Positions 35,913 through 44,462 of a DNA stretch of 64,000 nt are shown here, one piece after another (the first letter of the stretch is position 1; every line of letters begins with the position of its first letter). Location of the stretch: NCBI RefSeq assembly GCF_001682855.1, contig NZ_MAQW01000029.1, positions 294,487 to 358,486 of the forward strand. Direction: 5' to 3'. The position numbers and the translations under genes are program-made. The notes under the pieces were generated by a model. The model was not told the DNA's origin, did not search any database, and saw only the letters and a program-made list of their open reading frames with translations. Source of the stretch: Bacillus sp. FJAT-27264. Its GTDB lineage: Bacteria; Bacillota; Bacilli; Paenibacillales; Paenibacillaceae.

Positions 35913-35956
35913 AAAAAAGACCGGAGAGCGATTAATTTTTCGCTCTCCGGTCTTTT
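35913..35956. terminator. Bidirectional intrinsic terminator
   Basis: AAAAAAGACCGGAGAGCGA and its complement TCGCTCTCCGGTCTTTT around an eight-nt loop, with A run on the left and T run on the right. Confidence 0.94.
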
Positions 35957-36032
35957 GCTTTGGAAGAACCGAACGAAGGATCTCGAAATTGCTCAGAACC
36001 GTAAATTTATTAACGGTTTCTAGATACACTTC

Positions 36033-36077
36033 AAACACACGCCACCTCTCTCTTTCCGAGAAGGTGGCGTGTGTTTT
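36033..36077 (+). terminator. Second hairpin terminator
   Basis: Perfect 15-bp arms AAACACACGCCACCT / AGGTGGCGTGTGTTT around 14 nt, followed by T-rich sequence. Two strong stems in tandem isolate the convergent regulator and kinase genes. Confidence 0.75.
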
Positions 36078-36148
36078 GCATTTTGATATTTTCCAGGCAG
36101 CCGATTGCCTGAATTGAATCAAACAATTGAATCATCCTGATCTAAGTC

Positions 36149-39100
36149 CTACTGTCTCCGCTTCATCGGAATACGGAAGCTAACCGTTGTTCCCTGCATC
36201 GGCACACTTTCTATTTGCAGACCTTCACCGTACAGCATCAACAGCCGGCGATTGATATTTTTCATCCCTACTCTGCCGCCTTCGCTATCCGATAATGCGA
36301 GCGACAGCCTTTCCTTGGTCACACCGACGCCATTATCGGTTACTTCAATACGTACGTGGTCGTCGCTCTGAGTTACCGACACTTTAACTACGCCACCAGA
36401 TTCTTTTTTCATAATGCCATGGTTAATCGCATTCTCCACCAATGGCTGGATACTAAGCGGCGGAATCATTGTGCGAAGGTCTCCCTCCAGATTCAGCTCG
36501 ACCTGGAGACGCTCGTTGAACCTCGCCTTCTCCAGTGCCAGATAAGATTGAACTAGCTCCAACTCCTTGTCCAGCAGGATCAAGCGATCACGGTTGCGGA
36601 AATCAAAACTACTTCGCAAATACTGACTCAGCTCAATAAGCAAATCCATTGCCTGATAAGGCTCAGTTGGACAAAAGGCGATAATGGTATTCAACGCGTT
36701 ATATAGAAAATGCGGTTTAATCTGGGCCTGCAGAAAAGCCAGCTCGGATTGAATCGCTGTTCGCACCGATTGGCGCAGCTCCAGAAGTGTGCGAACCCTC
36801 GCTTTGAGCTCCCCGGCGTCCACCGGCTTGCTCAAATAATCATTAATTCCTGCCTCAAATCCAATCCGTATATCCTCTGGCCGGCTCCGGGCTGTCAGCA
36901 ACAGTACCGGTAGCTCTGACAGCATGAAACGTTTCCGGATGGTACGACTAAGCTCCAGCCCTGACATGCCCGGCATCATCCAATCTGTGATGACGAGATC
37001 AAAGGACTGTGCGCCACTTAAAGCTGCCAGTGCTTCCTCCCCTCCGCTGAATGCGGCTACCTCATAATGTTCAACCTCCAGCAAGTTAATCAGCACCTGC
37101 AAATTGACGGGGTCATCGTCGACAACCATTACCCGGTATTCAGCGTCCTTAGTCTCCCTCTCCCGGCTTGCCCGCCGTTCCTGCGCTTCTACGGACCGAA
37201 TGGATACACCAGCGGATTCCATCGATTCAACAAGCTTCGTTGGCTTGTCCGAAACGACTGGCACTGGCAGCGAATTTGTCTTCGCGGAAGGCAGGTACAC
37301 AATGAATCGTGAGCCTTGGCCCGGCACAGATTCCACCCTGATTCGCCCATCGCTCAGTTCGACTAGCTTTTTGGTAATGGAGAGTCCAAGTCCCGTCCCC
37401 GCATAATCACGATGAACCGCATCTCCACCCTGATCAAAGGCATCAAAGATCGTCTCCAGCCGCTCCGCTTCAATCCCTATGCCGGTATCCTCTATTATTA
37501 TTACGACATTGTCTCCTTCAGCATGTGACGAAAGCGTAATTTGCCCTTTGCTCGTAAACTTCGCAGCATTGCCTAGCAGATTGTACAGAATCTGCCTCAG
37601 CCGATCCTCATCGGTATCCAGCAAGGGCAGCTGATCCGGCCACTGCTGTACGAGTTTCACCGGTTTTCTTTTGAGCAGATAAGGAATCACTTCCACTACG
37701 GATTGGGCCACAGAGGGCAGGTCTACAGACCGCCTGTGCAGCGTGATCTCTCCGTTCTTTAACTTGGAAAAATCCAAAATGTCATTAATCAGCGAGGAAA
37801 GCTGCTTGCCCGTCGCCACAATCATTTCCAGGTTCTCGGCCTGTTTCTCGCTGTCAGCGTTCCCGGCAGCACTCTCCAGCATAGATTCCGCGATGTTGAT
37901 CATGCCATGCAGTGGTGTACGCAGCTCATGGGACGTATTGGCCATAAATTCGTCTTTGAGCCCATCCAGCGTGAGCAGTTTGCTTGACAGCGCCTCGACT
38001 TCCCGGACCGATTCCGCAAATCTTCTGGCAAACATCAGGGCTTGAGCGGCAACGAAGATCAACATTTCAAAAGGAATGAGGACTTGATCGTCATACATAC
38101 CCAGAACTTGCATCGTGCTGATCACAACAATCGCAAAAATGCTTTGCATACTCATTATCATATAGAAAGCATCGGCTTTGTGCGTCCGGATCGATCTGGC
38201 CATGATGTACATCACAACCAGTAACATCGTAAAGCCAAGTCCGATCATTTGAATATCCCACTTAAAAAAGGTTTTCATCGGCAACACCAGGGCGGAGGAG
38301 ACAATAACAGCCATAAGCCAATGGGCGCCATGCACAATTCTTTTATGAATCGCACGGGGATTCAGTTCGACCGCAGATAGCAGCAAAAAATAGTAGGCGA
38401 GTGTGGAGCAGATCGGCTGTATTTTCATCAACACGGTGTAAGGTAACGACGGAATAAGCATCTCCATCAATTTCTCGCCGTGCGTCATCATATACAGAAT
38501 CACGACCAGACAGAACAACCCCAGATACAGCATCGACCGCTCTTGTTTTCGTCCCCAGTATAGAATCAAGAAATAAGCAGCAGCTACAAAAAAACCGGCA
38601 ATAAGCACCGCATCCTTGAACACACTGCGCTCTCTTACGCTCAAGATGTCCGTCTGCTCTCCGAACAGAAGCGGGTAAATCATCCCTCCCGAGGCGTACA
38701 GCGTATTGGATACCTGAACGATAATCTCCGACGTCCCTTCGGATAATGGGAAAAAGCTTGCATATGGAACGTTCCCTTGCCGATCCTGGCTTTCGTCCGC
38801 AGACGGAGAACCGCTTGCCCCAATCTCTACTCCGTTGACAAAAATGCGGTTCGCCATTCGAATATTGGAGGTTCGGATGCCGTACATCCCTTCCTGACTC
38901 TCATCTAATTGCAGTCTAAGACGATACGTGGCATACCCGGTGGGCTGCTTAATCCCTTGTTTCTCAAGATGACGATTCCAACTCCCCGGGACCTTGATGA
39001 TGTCTTCATCTGAAGCAGAGGCCTTTAGCTCATCAGGCGTCAGAAGCATATTCCAATAAAATGACCAATCGCCACTCAATTCTACGTTGCCGTCTTTTTT

Positions 39101-39247
39101 AAAATTCCAGTCTCTTAAATCCAGATAACCTGCCTTCGCATTGAGCTTGGTACCGGACCCGGCCATTGAGAATTGAACCAGAAAATATCCCAAGAAGCTT
39201 ATGCCCAGCAGCAGCAATGCAACTTTATAGACTATGCCTTTATTCAT
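36149..39247 (-). CDS. 7TM hybrid sensor with two histidine kinase modules and a receiver
   Basis: 1032 residues. A signal or anchor helix precedes a 7TMR-DISM-like extracellular beta domain (ELSGDWSFYWNMLLTPDEL, FVNGVEIGASGSPSADESQD), then about seven membrane helices. HisKA has phospho-His in ANTSHELRTPLHGMINIAES near 439, with HATPase_c (EDTGIGIEAERLE, GTGLGLSITKKLVELS). A receiver carries phospho-Asp in LVITDWMMPGMSG near 756. A second, LytS-type kinase has phospho-His in AQIKPHFLYNALNTI near 845 and HATPase (LVENAINHGI, TDNGVGV). ATG at 39247 has GGGAG eight nt upstream. Signal probably flows from extracellular sugar-like ligand through the first kinase and receiver to the second kinase, then to the facing REC-BTAD regulator (inference). 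Confidence 0.92.
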   Translation of the reverse strand: MNKGIVYKVALLLLGISFLGYFLVQFSMAGSGTKLNAKAGYLDLRDWNFKKDGNVELSGDWSFYWNMLLTPDELKASASDEDIIKVPGSWNRHLEKQGIKQPTGYATYRLRLQLDESQEGMYGIRTSNIRMANRIFVNGVEIGASGSPSADESQDRQGNVPYASFFPLSEGTSEIIVQVSNTLYASGGMIYPLLFGEQTDILSVRERSVFKDAVLIAGFFVAAAYFLILYWGRKQERSMLYLGLFCLVVILYMMTHGEKLMEMLIPSLPYTVLMKIQPICSTLAYYFLLLSAVELNPRAIHKRIVHGAHWLMAVIVSSALVLPMKTFFKWDIQMIGLGFTMLLVVMYIMARSIRTHKADAFYMIMSMQSIFAIVVISTMQVLGMYDDQVLIPFEMLIFVAAQALMFARRFAESVREVEALSSKLLTLDGLKDEFMANTSHELRTPLHGMINIAESMLESAAGNADSEKQAENLEMIVATGKQLSSLINDILDFSKLKNGEITLHRRSVDLPSVAQSVVEVIPYLLKRKPVKLVQQWPDQLPLLDTDEDRLRQILYNLLGNAAKFTSKGQITLSSHAEGDNVVIIIEDTGIGIEAERLETIFDAFDQGGDAVHRDYAGTGLGLSITKKLVELSDGRIRVESVPGQGSRFIVYLPSAKTNSLPVPVVSDKPTKLVESMESAGVSIRSVEAQERRASRERETKDAEYRVMVVDDDPVNLQVLINLLEVEHYEVAAFSGGEEALAALSGAQSFDLVITDWMMPGMSGLELSRTIRKRFMLSELPVLLLTARSRPEDIRIGFEAGINDYLSKPVDAGELKARVRTLLELRQSVRTAIQSELAFLQAQIKPHFLYNALNTIIAFCPTEPYQAMDLLIELSQYLRSSFDFRNRDRLILLDKELELVQSYLALEKARFNERLQVELNLEGDLRTMIPPLSIQPLVENAINHGIMKKESGGVVKVSVTQSDDHVRIEVTDNGVGVTKERLSLALSDSEGGRVGMKNINRRLLMLYGEGLQIESVPMQGTTVSFRIPMKRRQ

Positions 39248-39406
39248 GTAGCAAGCTCCCGCACAGTAAAATGAACTATCGATAAATCTTATAATATTGT
39301 ATCCCAGCACTACTGAATAAGGTAGAAATTTTCTTCTGCGGCTTCTAAAATAAAAGAGATGTAATTGTGGATTTATTCGAATGTGAAGAGAAGGAGAGTC
39401 ATACCC

Positions 39407-39877
39407 TTGAAGGAAAAATTGCACCCTGGTATTGCCACTCTATACGAGAATCGACTGCTTCGCACGGAGCTCGAATGCGAGCGGTTTGACCGCGCGCTGG
39501 AGGGCCTTGCAGGGGATACAGAGGACAGAATCATCCATGAGATTTTCAAAGTGTTCGATGATGAGACGGAGCAAGAGGAGATCATGTTCAGCCTTGTTCA
39601 TTTCGTGGAGAGCTACCAGACGGAGATGTATCTGACCCAGCTGCTGGAGTCCCTGCCTGCCATGCTGGAACCAGCCCGGGATTGGGCGATTGTGTTGAAT
39701 AAAAGAATCTTAAAGGACGACTTCTGCCGTAGCGAATACGCCGATATTGCCGCAGGGATGTCCCCGCAGGTCAAGACGGTGCTGTCTTTTTTGCTGGAGG
39801 AAATCAAAGAAGACCGCCCCAAGTTATTCGAGCGGCATGTGAACGAGATTCTGGGGAAAATCGCCCGCTCCGGGTAG
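39407..39877 (+). CDS. Imm30-like immunity protein (orphan)
   Basis: 156 residues, all-helical, acidic. LHPGIATLYENRLLRTELEC, VFDDETEQEEIMFSLVHFVE and ARDWAIVLNKRILKD match my memory of the Imm30 immunity family that protects against polymorphic toxins. The TTG at 39407 was chosen for AAGGAG ten nt upstream; an open 14-codon extension has none. No toxin gene with a secretion or nuclease module is adjacent on either side, so it would be an orphan immunity gene or a repurposed one. The assignment rests on motif recall only. Confidence 0.6.
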   Translation: MKEKLHPGIATLYENRLLRTELECERFDRALEGLAGDTEDRIIHEIFKVFDDETEQEEIMFSLVHFVESYQTEMYLTQLLESLPAMLEPARDWAIVLNKRILKDDFCRSEYADIAAGMSPQVKTVLSFLLEEIKEDRPKLFERHVNEILGKIARSG

Positions 39878-39891
39878 AGCGGGAACCTAGC

Positions 39892-40617
39892 TCAGTGCAG
39901 GAGCAGTCCCGCAGCCAACGTGATCAGGCCTACTGCAGCAATAAACACACTGGTTCCGACGAACGAGGTTTTGGCAAGGCGAACCGCAATCATATTCAAT
40001 CCGCTATGGAGCGGAATCAGCAGTATTACCATCCATGGGTTATACGCCACAACCAATGTGGCTCCAATATGAAAGGCTGACGCCCAGATCCGCTCCAGAA
40101 TTCCCCACATTGGATTGGCCTGAATATTCCCTTGTGCCATCAGCATATCCTTGGCTTGCTGTGCTTTTTCATCAGTTCTTTTAATCAAAGAGCTTATCAA
40201 GATGACGCTAATCATAACGTACACTACTTCGATCGCGGCCCAACCCTGTCCTACCGACTGCGCCCAAGAGAAGGAAGCGGAAGTCACCGCGATAAGAAGC
40301 AATCGAATCCCTTCTTCTAATACCCCGGAGCTGCCTACGATTACATTCTTGACTCTCTCTTCTGGCCACTTCCGAACGATTAAGCTGAGTGGGCCACGCA
40401 GAAAGAGTGCTACTATCCAACCCAGCGCTCCCAGACCAAATCCCTTCCAGTCCAGAGAGTAACCCATCACCCTGAATAGAGCCCAAAACAACAAAGGAAC
40501 CAACACATAAAGCGGCAGCATTCTGAGCGACTTCTGATACAAAGCTTCCAGGGAATCGGTGACATTTGGTTCGCCAGGCTCGTTCTGTCCGTTCTTATTC
40601 ATTGTTGTGGTTATCAT
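39892..40617 (-). CDS. Putative intramembrane metalloprotease (CPBP/YhfC-like)
   Basis: 241 residues with about seven membrane segments. The three CPBP/YhfC-type motifs are recognisable: EEGIR in GVLEEGIRLLLIAVT, a membrane His in ASAFHIGATL, and HSGLN in IPLHSGLNMIAV. In the CAAX/Abi and YhfC families these Glu, His and Asn residues hold the catalytic metal. ATG at 40617 has GGTGGG seven nt upstream and overlaps the end of the ArsR-like gene by 23 bp, so the two are translationally coupled. Substrate unknown. It could instead be an inactive member of the fold. Confidence 0.65.
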   Translation of the reverse strand: MITTTMNKNGQNEPGEPNVTDSLEALYQKSLRMLPLYVLVPLLFWALFRVMGYSLDWKGFGLGALGWIVALFLRGPLSLIVRKWPEERVKNVIVGSSGVLEEGIRLLLIAVTSASFSWAQSVGQGWAAIEVVYVMISVILISSLIKRTDEKAQQAKDMLMAQGNIQANPMWGILERIWASAFHIGATLVVAYNPWMVILLIPLHSGLNMIAVRLAKTSFVGTSVFIAAVGLITLAAGLLLH

Positions 40618-41185
40618 TAGACAACCCACCCTCTCCGTCAGATTCTTCGGATCGCTGCAATTCCGGGATTACAATCGTGGAGATCATGCGTCTACGCCTC
40701 TCTCCTCCCTCTTCATTCCCGCTATACTTATGCATCGCTTGACGTATCTCTCCAAGCAGGTCGGCATATTCCTCATCATTCAGGTGAAGATGCACCTGTC
40801 TGAACGAAATGCCGTCCTGCCGCATATCATACTTATCCTGTCCTACATATTGGCTGAAATCACCTATTAGTGAAGAGACAAACCTCATGAAGAGCGTCAG
40901 ATGCTCCTCTGAAGACTGCTCGGTTACATCAGGTGGTGTAAGGTCCTCGCTGCCTTGCGCAAGGTAATACACCTTCTCGACCGTACCGCGCACCTTGTTC
41001 TCTCCCGCTACCTGCAGCAGTCCCGCCTTTAGCAGTTTGTTCAGATGCCGGTACATGGTGGCCTGCGGGATGTCGGACATCTCCTGAACCAATTGCCCCG
41101 TAGTCCGCTTCCCGCCCCTGGCAAGTGACTGTATGATACGCATTCTGATAGGGTGGAGAATCAGATCGGCGTTGGAATCAGGCAT
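40595..41185 (-). CDS. ArsR-like winged-helix regulator
   Basis: 196 residues. N-terminal winged helix (ADLILHPIRMRIIQSLARGG, QEMSDIPQATMYRHLNKLLK, GTVEKVYYLA wing) and a charged C-terminal helical domain (FRQVHLHLNDEEYADLLGEI) that may bind effector or dimerise. No cysteine metal cluster is visible. ATG follows AAAGGAGG. It is first in an operon with the membrane protein and is preceded by a 12-bp-arm dyad that may be its autoregulatory operator. Similar regulator-plus-membrane-protein pairs exist in Bacillota, with unknown signals. Confidence 0.85.
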   Translation of the reverse strand: MPDSNADLILHPIRMRIIQSLARGGKRTTGQLVQEMSDIPQATMYRHLNKLLKAGLLQVAGENKVRGTVEKVYYLAQGSEDLTPPDVTEQSSEEHLTLFMRFVSSLIGDFSQYVGQDKYDMRQDGISFRQVHLHLNDEEYADLLGEIRQAMHKYSGNEEGGERRRRMISTIVIPELQRSEESDGEGGLSNDNHNNE

Positions 41186-41203
41186 TCATTCCCCTCCTTT
41201 CAT

Positions 41204-41229
41204 TATTATCATTATCAATAATGATAATA
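41204..41229. promoter_or_regulatory. GATAAT-type palindromic operator
   Basis: Arms TATTATCATTAT and ATAATGATAATA are exact complements around CA. It sits about 20 bp upstream of the ArsR-like gene start. The GATAAT/ATTATC hexamers resemble Fur-type half-sites, but their order is inverted relative to a classical 7-1-7 box. Confidence 0.6.
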
Positions 41230-41361
41230 TATATTTGTAAAAAAAGCAAAAGGAATTCCCTCTGCAATACATAATTTACAGTTTTTCTTTGTGCATCATT
41301 GGGAATCAGATGATATATTGTAGATTGTCTGTTTTTACAGCATAAGAAGGATTAAACGAAG

Positions 41362-43707
41362 GTGAATTCATTGAACAAGCTCTTATTTCATAATATCCCC
41401 TTAGGCGCTTCCGGGGAGCGTATTCCGCAGGCGGCTGTGGCCTCTGCAATGACCAGCAAGGAGCTGGTCCAGTCCGGCGAATCAGATGCAGGTTATTTTC
41501 GCAGACTGGAGCAGGGTGGCATTCACCTGAACAAGCCGCAGATCGCGGCCGTCCGGCATCATCTTGGACCGCTGTTGACCCTGGCTGGAGCCGGTTCCGG
41601 CAAAACCTCGGTGTTGATCGCCAGAACCGGTTATCTGCTATCTGTACGTGGTGTTGCCGCAAGCCAGTTACTGCTGCTGACCTTTTCCAATAAAGCGGCG
41701 GCAGAAATGCGTGAGCGGATCGCCCTGCTGCCGGGTGTTAACGAAAGTGACGTGTCGCGGCTCCAAGCCCGGACCTTCCACTCGTTCTTCCTGTATTTCC
41801 TGCGCAGACAGGGACTGCAACAGGAGATTTTTAGCGAAACACGCCGTCAGCATATTCTACTGAAACAAATCATGCGCGAGCTAGGACTACCCAAGGATGC
41901 TTATCCGCCAGAAACACTGTTGACCGTGCTTTCCACCTGCAAAATGAACATGGGCACCGTGGAAGATCTGCCGGAGTCCACCATCGCAGAGCAAGAGATG
42001 AAGGCCGTCCTCCGTCTTTACGAGCAATGGAAGACTGATCATTTCAAAATCGATTTCGACGATGTATTGCTGATTGCCTATCAGATGCTAAAGGATCGCC
42101 CTCGGCTGCTGAGTGATCTACAAGAGCGGTTTCAATATGTGATGGTTGACGAGTTCCAGGACACCAACGCTCTACAATACGAATTAGTTAAAATGATTGC
42201 CCACCCCCGGAACAACCTGATGGTGGTCGGGGACGATGACCAGACGATCTACTCTTTTAACGGTGCCCGCAGCGAGTTCATTCTGGAATTCGAGAAGCTG
42301 TATCCTGGTGCCAAGGTCGTTACGCTGGATATCAACTACCGCTCCGGCCCGGCTATCGTTGGACTGGGCAACGGGATTATTCGCCACAACCAGCGGCGGC
42401 GTTCCAAGACCCTGCAAGCCGCCAGAGGCACTGGCAGCCAGCCGCGTTATCTGCGTCCGCAAACAGCGGATGAGGAAGCGGAGCAGATGGTGGAGTTCAT
42501 CGTCAGCGAGGTAGCAGCCGGAAGGCGGGAGTATCGTGATTTTGCCATGCTCTACCGTGCCTCCAGCAGCAACCGGGCTTTGCTGGAACTACTTCTGCTC
42601 CGCGACATCCCGTATATCGATTACGGTGAAGGCCAGTTGCTCTATGAGCATTGGCTGATCTCGCCGGTGGTCGACCATTTACGGCTGTCGCTGAACCGGC
42701 GCAATTTTGCCGCCATTGAGAACATCCTCCCCACCCTGTACATGAATCGGGAAAAAGGGATGGACCACATCCGCCGCATGGAGGCCATGCAGCCGAAGCA
42801 GGGCCCGATGATCCATCTGCTATCCCTGCCAGGGATGGAGGATTTCAAGGCCGTCAAGCTACGGGAGCGGCTCGATCTGATCCGCGGGCTACGGGAGCAG
42901 ATTCCGGTACTGGCGATCCGGCAGATCCGTAAGCAATTCTATGATTATTTCATCGAAGCCAATGAACGGCACCAAGCTACCCTGCACCGGGAGACGCTAA
43001 AAGAAATGCTGGATGAACTGGAAGCCTCGGCAGAGCGGTTTGACAGCATCCAGACATTCATTGATTTCATAGACAACGTGACCGAACGGAACGAACACAG
43101 CCGCCAATCCGGACTCAAGGAACAAGGAGACCGGATTGCGTTGATGACCATTCACAAGTCCAAAGGGCTGGAGTTCCCGGTCGTATTCCTGATCGGAGCC
43201 TCCGAAGGCATCCTGCCGCATAGCTCTGCACTGGAAGCCGACCGGCTCAAGGATCGCAAATCCGTTGCCGGGAGCAGTAGCGCCGCTGCCGCCGGGCTGG
43301 CCCTAGCGGCGCTGGAGGAGGAGCGGCGACTGGCTTACGTCGCCGTAACAAGGGCTCGGGAGGAGCTGTTCATCAGCTCCCCGGCCCGGCACAGGGGCAA
43401 AAAAGCGGACGTCTCCCGCTTCATGCTATCCGCTTTTCGCTCGGCGGCTGCCACAGCCGCAGCCCCCGGGTCCACGCGGCCGGGCTCCGGGCACCGCAGC
43501 GCCGCCGTCGTCACGGCCAAGGCGCTGCCGGCCGCCAGAGCTACGACCGGCCGGACCCACACCGTGCCGGTCTGGAACTGCACTGGCGCGTCCTGCCCCG
43601 GCTGGACGCGTATGAAAGCAGGCGGGGCCGAGGACCATCTGGCCTCCAAGCCCTGCCCGCTGTGCAGCTCAGCGATGGAAAAGAGCACCCGGGTTGTCCC
43701 GGTATAG
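41362..43707 (+). CDS. UvrD/PcrA-type superfamily 1 helicase
   Basis: 781 residues. Walker A LTLAGAGSGKTSVLIA near 76-90, motif Ia LLLLTFSNKAAAEM, Walker B VMVDEFQDTNALQYEL near 262, motif III VGDDDQTIYSFNGA, motif IV LDINYRSGPAIVGLGN, motif V ALMTIHKSKGLEFPVVFLIG, motif VI YVAVTRAREELF. ATP-driven 3'-5' DNA unwinding in repair or recombination is expected. The C terminus ends in a cysteine-rich segment (CTGASCPGW, then CPLCSSAM) that may be a zinc ribbon for DNA binding. GTG has AGGA 11 nt upstream; the TTG at 41371 with GAAGGTG is an equally good start. The last 150 codons are markedly G+C-rich. Confidence 0.93.
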   Translation: MNSLNKLLFHNIPLGASGERIPQAAVASAMTSKELVQSGESDAGYFRRLEQGGIHLNKPQIAAVRHHLGPLLTLAGAGSGKTSVLIARTGYLLSVRGVAASQLLLLTFSNKAAAEMRERIALLPGVNESDVSRLQARTFHSFFLYFLRRQGLQQEIFSETRRQHILLKQIMRELGLPKDAYPPETLLTVLSTCKMNMGTVEDLPESTIAEQEMKAVLRLYEQWKTDHFKIDFDDVLLIAYQMLKDRPRLLSDLQERFQYVMVDEFQDTNALQYELVKMIAHPRNNLMVVGDDDQTIYSFNGARSEFILEFEKLYPGAKVVTLDINYRSGPAIVGLGNGIIRHNQRRRSKTLQAARGTGSQPRYLRPQTADEEAEQMVEFIVSEVAAGRREYRDFAMLYRASSSNRALLELLLLRDIPYIDYGEGQLLYEHWLISPVVDHLRLSLNRRNFAAIENILPTLYMNREKGMDHIRRMEAMQPKQGPMIHLLSLPGMEDFKAVKLRERLDLIRGLREQIPVLAIRQIRKQFYDYFIEANERHQATLHRETLKEMLDELEASAERFDSIQTFIDFIDNVTERNEHSRQSGLKEQGDRIALMTIHKSKGLEFPVVFLIGASEGILPHSSALEADRLKDRKSVAGSSSAAAAGLALAALEEERRLAYVAVTRAREELFISSPARHRGKKADVSRFMLSAFRSAAATAAAPGSTRPGSGHRSAAVVTAKALPAARATTGRTHTVPVWNCTGASCPGWTRMKAGGAEDHLASKPCPLCSSAMEKSTRVVPV

Positions 43708-43962
43708 AGGGACATATGTAGATATAGTCTAGTCGAGCAGTAGAGCCTTTAGATGAGCTTGAGAGAGTGTAAGAGTGAAGAGTAACTCAAACACGTTTAA
43801 GCAGAGGGCTAGACGAAGGCGAGTTTGATACAGCGCAATTGTTATTAGACGAACTTAAAACCGGAACGATAGAGTGACTCGTTAATATGAGTTTGGACTT
43901 AGTCTTTTGCGGAGTGCCTCATTATTGCGTGGTTAGACTAATTTTGTTGCAGATTGCTAGTG
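43708..43962. other. Intergenic stretch before A+T-rich island
   Basis: 255 bp without a supported gene. ATTATTGCGTGGTT occurs at about 43921 and a close copy (TATTGCGTGGTT) lies just after the right direct repeat near 45630, suggesting shared boundary sequence. Confidence 0.5.
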
Positions 43963-43998
43963 TAGTGTGGGTGGGCTCGTCCTGTCGCGGAATAACTA
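43963..43998 (+). repeat. Left direct repeat of A+T-rich island
   Basis: 36 bp, beginning TAGTGTGGGTGGGCTC, 32 of 36 identical to 45594-45629 in the same orientation. Together they enclose two A+T-rich minus-strand genes. Confidence 0.85.
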
Positions 43999-44004
43999 GA
44001 ATTT

Positions 44005-44403
44005 TTATTTCCCTATATCTTTAATCACATCTATTGATTTAATCTCCCATCTCCAATTAGTATGAATGAGTGAAAATAATAAACTCCCTGCATATATATG
44101 TGTAAGATTATTATTTGTATCATAAGTAAAAATTTCAAAATTAGCTATCACTTGCGATTTATTTGCAGAGCGATTAACAATTTTCAAATTTATTGCCGGT
44201 TCCGGTAAATTCTTCTCTTTATTAAAATCTAAAAATTGATTAATAATTGCAGAATTTATTATTTCATTGGTTGAAAAATGATCATGATTTATATAATTTC
44301 TTACTACCTTGAAGGGAGCGTTATATAAAGAAAAACTAAAAAAAGTCACCAAACTAATAACTATTAGAAGTAATATGATTTTTAATTTCTTTCGAAAATT
44401 CAT
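44005..44403 (-). CDS. Small membrane-anchored protein of unknown function
   Basis: 132 residues. Basic start MNFRKKLK, one N-terminal membrane helix (IILLLIVISLVTFFSFSLYN), and an extracytoplasmic domain rich in Asn, Ile and Tyr. I do not recognise a family. ATG at 44403 has AAGGGA five nt upstream. It is downstream of the secreted 318-residue protein (59-bp gap), so they form one operon. Composition and codon use are much more A+T-rich than the surrounding genome, pointing to horizontal acquisition. Confidence 0.75.
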   Translation of the reverse strand: MNFRKKLKIILLLIVISLVTFFSFSLYNAPFKVVRNYINHDHFSTNEIINSAIINQFLDFNKEKNLPEPAINLKIVNRSANKSQVIANFEIFTYDTNNNLTHIYAGSLLFSLIHTNWRWEIKSIDVIKDIGK

Positions 44404-44462
44404 TTTAATCCCTTCTTGTTTAAAGTGGTACGAATACAAATGGTATCCGTACCACAATTATT

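Noticed and set aside
43426..43638. Gly/Arg-rich minus-strand frame in the helicase 3' end
   Set aside because: Artifact of the G+C-rich coding sequence; no start site or domain.
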